The notes below the pieces were generated by a model that did not search any database, was not told where the DNA came from, and saw nothing but the letters and a program-made list of their open reading frames with translations. From an uncultured Alphaproteobacteria bacterium (GTDB lineage Bacteria; Pseudomonadota; Alphaproteobacteria; CAAHEQ01; UBA3637): a DNA stretch of 10,399 nt. Location: the NCBI GenBank assembly GCA_947629595.1, contig CANREI010000041.1, forward strand, positions 1 to 10,399, read 5' to 3'. Below, piece by piece: positions 6,947-10,399 of this stretch; position 1 is the stretch's first letter; each line of letters opens with the position of its first letter. Both the position numbers and the translations under genes were made by a program.

Positions 6947-6973
6947 GTTGCAAAAACGTACGATTTTTGCAAC
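6947..6973 (+). promoter_or_regulatory. Upstream palindromic element, copy B (before pilin-like gene 2)
   Basis: Perfect 10-nt arms, GTTGCAAAAA (6947-6956) and TTTTTGCAAC (6964-6973), surround a 7-nt centre holding CGTACG. ACAC and an eight-T run follow. This is the most symmetric of the three copies. Its GTAC core lies 144 nt before that of promoter B. The hairpin plus T-run also resembles a terminator. However, gene 1 already has one, and the element always keeps the same position and orientation relative to the downstream pilin-like gene. Confidence 0.65.
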
Positions 6974-7090
6974 ACTTTTTTTTAAAATTTTAAAAAAATT
7001 TTTATTTTGGCCGAAATTCATTGATTTTTCGAGTGTTTTTGAGTGCTTGATTTTGGCATTTTGAAGGCAATTTTTACCCCCGAATCCGCG

Positions 7091-7119
7091 TTGCATTAAA
7101 GGTACGTTTATTTTATGCT
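7091..7119 (+). promoter_or_regulatory. Promoter B of pilin-like gene 2
   Basis: A sigma70-like pair: -35 TTGCAT (7091-7096), 17-nt spacer, -10 TATGCT (7114-7119). Transcription should start near 7126, leaving a leader of about 18 nt that contains the strong ribosome-binding site AAGGGG (7131-7136). The spacer contains TAAAGGTACGTTTA, one mismatch from the perfect palindrome of promoter A. Both hexamers and the spacer are identical to promoter C on the opposite strand. Confidence 0.7.
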
Positions 7120-7143
7120 TTATTTATTGAAAGGGGTTAAAAA

Positions 7144-8310
7144 ATGAGCAATAAAATGAAGAAAAAGCACTTAAAACAAGTTCAAAATCAGGCGCAAGAA
7201 GGCCGTTCAATGGTTGAAATGCTGGGCGTTTTGGCCATTATCGGCGTTATCTCAATCGGTGGCATCGCAGGGTATCACTGGGGCATGGATAAGCATGTGT
7301 CGAATCAGATTCTTTACGAAATGAATCTGAACAGCACCCAACTGGCTATGCTTTTACAAAAGGGAAATCCTGAGGGCGTAACACTTTCTCTGGGGTCGCC
7401 CTATGATGATGCCGAGCCGAGATATCGCACCGTTGATTATGGCTTTGATTACGGATGTGAAGAAGAAGTCGAAGGAGAGTTACATAAATGTTTTAATCCT
7501 GATGAAACGGGATATTTTATATCAGCCTTAAATTTGCCGGAACGAATTGCCAATATGGTGATTGAATCGGCACCGAATTTACAATATTATGTTGATTATG
7601 AAGAAACGGTGGCAGATGAAGTCGAAAACAAAACAGATGTCACCATATTTTTTGATATAAATGCCGATGCAACCGAATCGCTTCCCGATTCGGAAGTAAC
7701 ACAACCCGAAACGACAACTTTGCCCGAAACAACGACAGATAAATGCGAAAACAATGATGATTGCAAGAGATTAAAAGGTAGTGATGATTACTATTGCCGA
7801 AGCAGTGGTTGTTCCGATAGTTGTAATGAGAGTGCGTGTACGCTGTTTAAGTGTGTCAAAATTAGCGATGATGATATTGTTCAAGGCAATGTAAATGGGA
7901 ATGACTATTATGGATCAAAAACCAGAATGAATTGGTGGAGTGCCAAACGGTTTTGCGAAGCAGCGGCAAGAATGGTCGGCGGAAGTGGTAGTATGGTAAG
8001 TTGGGGAGATAGCGGTATAGATTGGAAATGTTATCAAGATAATGACGCTCCTGATCCGATAAACAAAAATCCCGGATATTGCAAAGCAACAAGCGACCAT
8101 TGGGGAATTGATAATGTATCTGAAACAATAAAGGATTTTAGAGAGATGTGGAGCTGTGACAGAGAGATCACAAATAATGAAACTTGTAATACTATATATC
8201 CATGGTTGGAAGATGAAGACCCTTCTTGTGATACGTACCTCTTTACTCTCAATTCTGGTCGCGTTAACCATCATCTTCGTTATGACGGACACAATGCATT
8301 CTGCAAGTAA
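7144..8310 (+). CDS. Pilin-anchored surface protein with C-terminal lectin-like (DUF1566-type) domain
   Basis: A 388-aa protein. The leader is 20 residues, with predicted prepilin cleavage at G20|R21, E25 at +5 and a hydrophobic helix at 26-44. A core with LSLGSPYD (81-88) and Y/FGC (C105) is shared with the 556-aa paralogue at 8539-10209. An acidic linker (about 175-200) ends in TTLPETTT. It is followed by a Cys-rich knot (C201-C237, seven cysteines, pattern CxxxxDC). The C-terminal domain (about 253-388) has MNWWSAKRFCEAAA (262-275) and ends in LNSGRVNHHLRYDGHNAFC. The WWSA...C motif and a final sG-v...yaxC strand resemble the DUF1566/Fib_succ_major branch of C-type-lectin-like folds; I infer this without a database search. 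Likely role: an adhesin or ligand-binding subunit carried on a pilus-like fibre. Codons in the last ~75 nt mostly end in C or T, unlike the body. Confidence 0.78.
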   Translation: MSNKMKKKHLKQVQNQAQEGRSMVEMLGVLAIIGVISIGGIAGYHWGMDKHVSNQILYEMNLNSTQLAMLLQKGNPEGVTLSLGSPYDDAEPRYRTVDYGFDYGCEEEVEGELHKCFNPDETGYFISALNLPERIANMVIESAPNLQYYVDYEETVADEVENKTDVTIFFDINADATESLPDSEVTQPETTTLPETTTDKCENNDDCKRLKGSDDYYCRSSGCSDSCNESACTLFKCVKISDDDIVQGNVNGNDYYGSKTRMNWWSAKRFCEAAARMVGGSGSMVSWGDSGIDWKCYQDNDAPDPINKNPGYCKATSDHWGIDNVSETIKDFREMWSCDREITNNETCNTIYPWLEDEDPSCDTYLFTLNSGRVNHHLRYDGHNAFCK

Positions 8311-8364
8311 TACCAAAGGATGCCATCTGTTTTCCTCTTATTGGCACACTGTGACAGGTTCCAA

Positions 8365-8409
8365 AACACCGTCTCACATTTTGAGATAGCGTTAGTGTTA
8401 ATACTTTTT
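8365..8409 (+). terminator. Possible terminator of pilin-like gene 2
   Basis: TCTCA (8372-8376) pairs with TGAGA (8382-8386) around CATTT. The outer words AACAC (8365-8369) and GTGTT (8395-8399) can extend it across an asymmetric internal loop. AATAC and a five-T run (8405-8409) follow. The stem is short, so this is tentative. Confidence 0.35.
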
Positions 8410-8434
8410 CTGAAAATATGCAATATATCTTCCC

Positions 8435-8493
8435 CCTATCGGCGGATGTGGGGCGGCGCAACTGTGCCGCTCCGCTATGGGCCGATAGGCGGG
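8435..8493. repeat. GC-rich 59-nt hairpin between convergent genes
   Basis: Outer stem CCTATCGGC (8435-8443) pairs with GCCGATAGG (8481-8489), with a C-bulge and a further CCC/GGG below. After an internal loop (GGAT / TATGG), an inner 12-bp stem (8448-8459 with 8464-8475, including three G-T pairs on the plus-strand RNA) closes on the loop AACT. It is far more GC rich than its surroundings. It lies between the converging stops at 8310 and 8539. A bidirectional terminator is possible, but neither side has an immediate T-run. A REP-like or miniature mobile palindrome is the alternative. The rest of 8311-8538 shows no gene. Confidence 0.6.
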
Positions 8494-8538
8494 AAAAGAG
8501 AAGTACTTTTTCAAATTTCAAGTCATTTTTCTGATACC

Positions 8539-10209
8539 TTATTGACGACAAACCGCATAGCCGCCGAAATCAAAAGCATAATCTCCGTCATTTCGAGCGT
8601 TATGCGCTATATAACCGCTATCCATATCAATGCCATACACAAATTCATTGGAAAAAGAATTACTTGCCCAAAAATGATACGGACACATGAGGTTGCCTCC
8701 TTGATATCCTTTTATATTAGGATCGCACCCTTTTGTTTTTCTTAATTCATTGATGGAATCGGATAAATCTTCTTTGCTCGCATTTGAACCTATGGAGATA
8801 TCCGTTCCGTTCAGATAACAACAGCCATGTTGTTTACTGTTTATATTAACCGCAGGATTACACTCTAAAATTGAAGCGTCTAACATAAAATCCGGCGTTG
8901 CTGTTGTCGGATAAACGCAATCCGAATCATCTCTGCCGGCATTTGCCGCACAGAGCCGACACGCACTCCACCATGTCATGCTTTCATTTGATACAACATA
9001 TTCTTGACTCTTTATGGTAGCTTTAATTGAGCGAAATGCACTATTCACATCTTTACATGTGCCGCCTTGCGTTTCATCTTTCCATTCCCCGTAACAACCC
9101 TCTGTTTTTCCACTTTCCAAATTACACTCCCCATTTTTTCCGTCTGTTTTAAAATAGCAGTATTTTCCGTCCGTACAATCTTCGTTGGTACGGCATTCAT
9201 AAGCCGCACATCCTTGTGCCGATTCTTTCCATTGTTGTCCGTCAGGACACGGTTCGCATTTGTTTTCATTGCAAACCGGCTTCTCCGTTCCTTTTTTAAG
9301 ACAATCATTATCTTCTGTGCATTCCACACAATCTGTTCCGTTCCAAACACCGCTTGCACACGTGACGCATGTATTATTTTCACAATGTTCATCGCCTTCA
9401 CATCCTTTTTCTTCCGTGCATTCTACACACACATGCCGTGACAAATCACAAACCGGCGTGCTTTCTAATTCTTTACAATCATCATCTCTTTCACAATGTG
9501 TTAAATCTGATATGGTTTCTCCCGAAAATACGGCATATAAATCATTCTCTCCCTCTTGACAGTTTCCCCCTTCCTCATATTCCGAATCGTTTACAGAAAA
9601 AGCAATTAAATTATCCATTCCGTTGATGAGACGCGCAAGCGGTTGACATACGCCGTTCGGAATTTTCGGTAATTCAACAAAATAAGCATTTGCAATTCGA
9701 CAGGAAACGGTTTCATCGGAAATAAGATCATTTTCATCAACATATTTGCATCCGAATGCGGTATCATAATTATTAAAATTGATTTTATGCGCATCATAAG
9801 GGCTGCCGAGGGTTAAATTTTCCGTCCCTTGTGCAATTTTTATTTGTGCATCGGTACGCATCATATTCAATTCGTGCGCGATTTGATTCGCTTGATAGTA
9901 ATTCATAGCCAATCTGTATCCCACAATTCCGCCGATTGATAAAATAGCAATAATAGCCAACACCCCCAGCATTTCTATCATTGAGCGCCCGCTTTGCGAG
10001 TGTGTTTTGATTCTGTTTTGTTTTCCCGCTTCCCCGCATACAGTTTTTGGTTCATTGTTTTGCATATATCCTGCTTGTGCTTGATTTTGAATTTGTTTTT
10101 TTGATTGCATTGTCATTTTCCGACTCTCCGTTTTCCCTTGCACGATTTTTGCTTTATTCCCTTGTATTTCTGCCTGTTTTAACTGATTTTGTCTTGCTTG
10201 CATTGTCAT
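8539..10209 (-). CDS. Large pilin-anchored cysteine-rich protein with C-terminal lectin-like domain
   Basis: A 556-aa protein and paralogue of the 388-aa protein at 7144-8310. The predicted prepilin site is G74|R75 with E79 at +5, followed by a hydrophobic helix at 80-98. The 74-residue basic, Gln-rich leader is much longer than usual. Shared core features are LTLGSPYD (132-139), FGC (C154) and AYFVELPKIP (175-184). Residues 239-385 hold 22 cysteines in repeated knots of the form CxxDxDC...PVC....C..C, probably a disulfide-braced stalk. The C-terminal domain (about 404-556) starts with MTWWSACRLCAANAG (411-425) and ends HFWASNSFS...GYAVCRQ, again DUF1566/C-type-lectin-like by pattern. Likely a surface-exposed binding or adhesion protein on a pilus-type fibre. 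RBS GGGAG (10216-10220). An equally good alternative start lies at 10116. The fold and role are inferences; the prepilin anchor is clear. Confidence 0.8.
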   Translation of the reverse strand: MTMQARQNQLKQAEIQGNKAKIVQGKTESRKMTMQSKKQIQNQAQAGYMQNNEPKTVCGEAGKQNRIKTHSQSGRSMIEMLGVLAIIAILSIGGIVGYRLAMNYYQANQIAHELNMMRTDAQIKIAQGTENLTLGSPYDAHKINFNNYDTAFGCKYVDENDLISDETVSCRIANAYFVELPKIPNGVCQPLARLINGMDNLIAFSVNDSEYEEGGNCQEGENDLYAVFSGETISDLTHCERDDDCKELESTPVCDLSRHVCVECTEEKGCEGDEHCENNTCVTCASGVWNGTDCVECTEDNDCLKKGTEKPVCNENKCEPCPDGQQWKESAQGCAAYECRTNEDCTDGKYCYFKTDGKNGECNLESGKTEGCYGEWKDETQGGTCKDVNSAFRSIKATIKSQEYVVSNESMTWWSACRLCAANAGRDDSDCVYPTTATPDFMLDASILECNPAVNINSKQHGCCYLNGTDISIGSNASKEDLSDSINELRKTKGCDPNIKGYQGGNLMCPYHFWASNSFSNEFVYGIDMDSGYIAHNARNDGDYAFDFGGYAVCRQ

Positions 10210-10220
10210 TTTCGACTCCC
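10104..10220 (-). repeat. Duplicated ribosome-binding-site/start region of the 556-aa gene
   Basis: On the minus strand, GGGAGTCGAAAATGACAATG (from 10220) recurs 93 nt later as GGAGAGTCGGAAAATGACA (ending near 10112). Each has a Shine-Dalgarno-like GGAG, a GTCG-AAA spacer, ATG, and then the codons for M-T-M-Q. The two ATGs (10209 and 10116) are in frame. Either the upstream copy arose by tandem duplication, adding 31 residues, or both starts are used to make two leader lengths. Confidence 0.65.
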
Positions 10221-10235
10221 TTTCACTCTACGAAT

Positions 10236-10264
10236 AGCATAAAATAAACGTACCTTTAATGCAA
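10236..10264 (-). promoter_or_regulatory. Promoter C of the 556-aa gene
   Basis: Minus strand: -35 TTGCAT (10264-10259), 17-nt spacer, -10 TATGCT (10241-10236). Transcription should start near 10229, about 20 nt before the ATG at 10209. The hexamers and spacer are identical to promoter B, and the flanking GAATC-GCG is conserved too. The spacer contains the same TAAAGGTACGTTTA near-palindrome. Confidence 0.7.
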
Positions 10265-10382
10265 CGCTGATTCAGGGCTAAAAATACCCTCAAAAATTGG
10301 CAAAGCAGCCTTGTTATAACCTGTTGATATTGCATTAAAATTACCTCCAAATAAATTTTTTTTGAAAAAATGCAAAAAAAGT

Positions 10383-10399
10383 GTTGCAAAAATCGTACG
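10383..10399 (-). promoter_or_regulatory. Upstream palindromic element, copy C (cut by the window edge)
   Basis: Read on the minus strand, the window begins CGTACGATTTTTGCAAC, followed by AC and a T-run. This is exactly the 3' half of copies A and B. Its GTAC core lies 145 nt before that of promoter C. The left arm falls outside the window. The 119 nt between this element and promoter C are T/A rich and include one more TTGCATTAAA in plus orientation at 10330-10339. No gene is visible there. Confidence 0.6.

Noticed and set aside
6833..7096. 87-aa minus-strand open frame between pilin-like genes 1 and 2
   Set aside because: It spans a terminator, the CGTACG palindrome and the edge of promoter B. 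Its composition (Lys/Phe/Asn rich) is what AT-rich non-coding DNA gives by chance.
8435..8493. Integron attC-like recombination site
   Set aside because: The palindrome lacks the RYYYAAC and GTTRRRY end boxes in the right places, and no integrase or gene-cassette array is visible.
8320..8745. 141-aa plus-strand open frame overlapping the convergent gap
   Set aside because: It runs through the GC-rich hairpin and antisense to the end of the 556-aa gene, has no ribosome-binding site and no recognisable motif.
1..10399. CRISPR array, tRNA, rRNA, insertion sequence or prophage
   Set aside because: There is no regularly spaced repeat series, cloverleaf, transposase, integrase or phage structural gene. 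The repeated elements found are regulatory-cassette copies tied to the pilin-like genes.

Overview
The window looks like a chromosomal segment from an AT-rich, anaerobic or fermentative Gram-negative bacterium, most likely one of the uncultured gut-type Alphaproteobacteria. This assignment is an inference. It rests on the alphaproteobacterial biotin motif in AccB (AMKT rather than AMKM), a close EttA orthologue, a soluble multi-cluster [FeFe] hydrogenase, and prepilin starts of the form G|RSMVE followed by MLGVLAII, which I recall from such genomes. There are no RNA genes, CRISPR arrays, insertion sequences or phage genes in view.

Left half (1-5959), housekeeping. A gene running off the left edge on the minus strand encodes the N-terminal ~295 residues of a PAS-domain sensor protein. 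Divergent from it is a tight operon: accB (biotin carrier), accC (biotin carboxylase) and a group B-like [FeFe] hydrogenase, with gaps of 3 and 12 nt. An intrinsic terminator closes the operon. The translation factor ettA starts only 20 nt beyond it.

Right half (5960-10399), accessory. Three genes carry type IV pilin-like (class III) N-termini: a 141-aa pilin-like protein (+), a 388-aa cysteine-containing protein (+), and a 556-aa cysteine-rich protein (-) convergent with the second. The two large proteins are paralogues. Each has a prepilin anchor, a small conserved core, a cysteine-rich stalk and a C-terminal domain that resembles the C-type-lectin-like/DUF1566 (Fib_succ_major) family. They look like pilus-tip or surface-displayed binding proteins.

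The most striking feature is in the non-coding DNA. All three pilin-like genes, whatever their strand, are preceded by the same two-part cassette. It has an upstream palindromic element with core CGTACG and flanks GTTGCA/TGCAAC, followed by a T-tract. About 144-152 bp further on lies a sigma70-type promoter whose 17-nt spacer contains a related GGTAC palindrome. The intervening DNA is T-tract rich and in part helically phased. This suggests a dedicated, possibly looping, regulatory switch shared by a pilin/adhesin family. Further oddities are a duplicated ribosome-binding-site/start region in the third gene, inverted-repeat geometry of genes two and three, a GC-rich 59-nt hairpin between them, and 3' ends that could be diversity-generating-retroelement targets. 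No reverse transcriptase or template repeat lies in the window, so that last idea is only a hypothesis.
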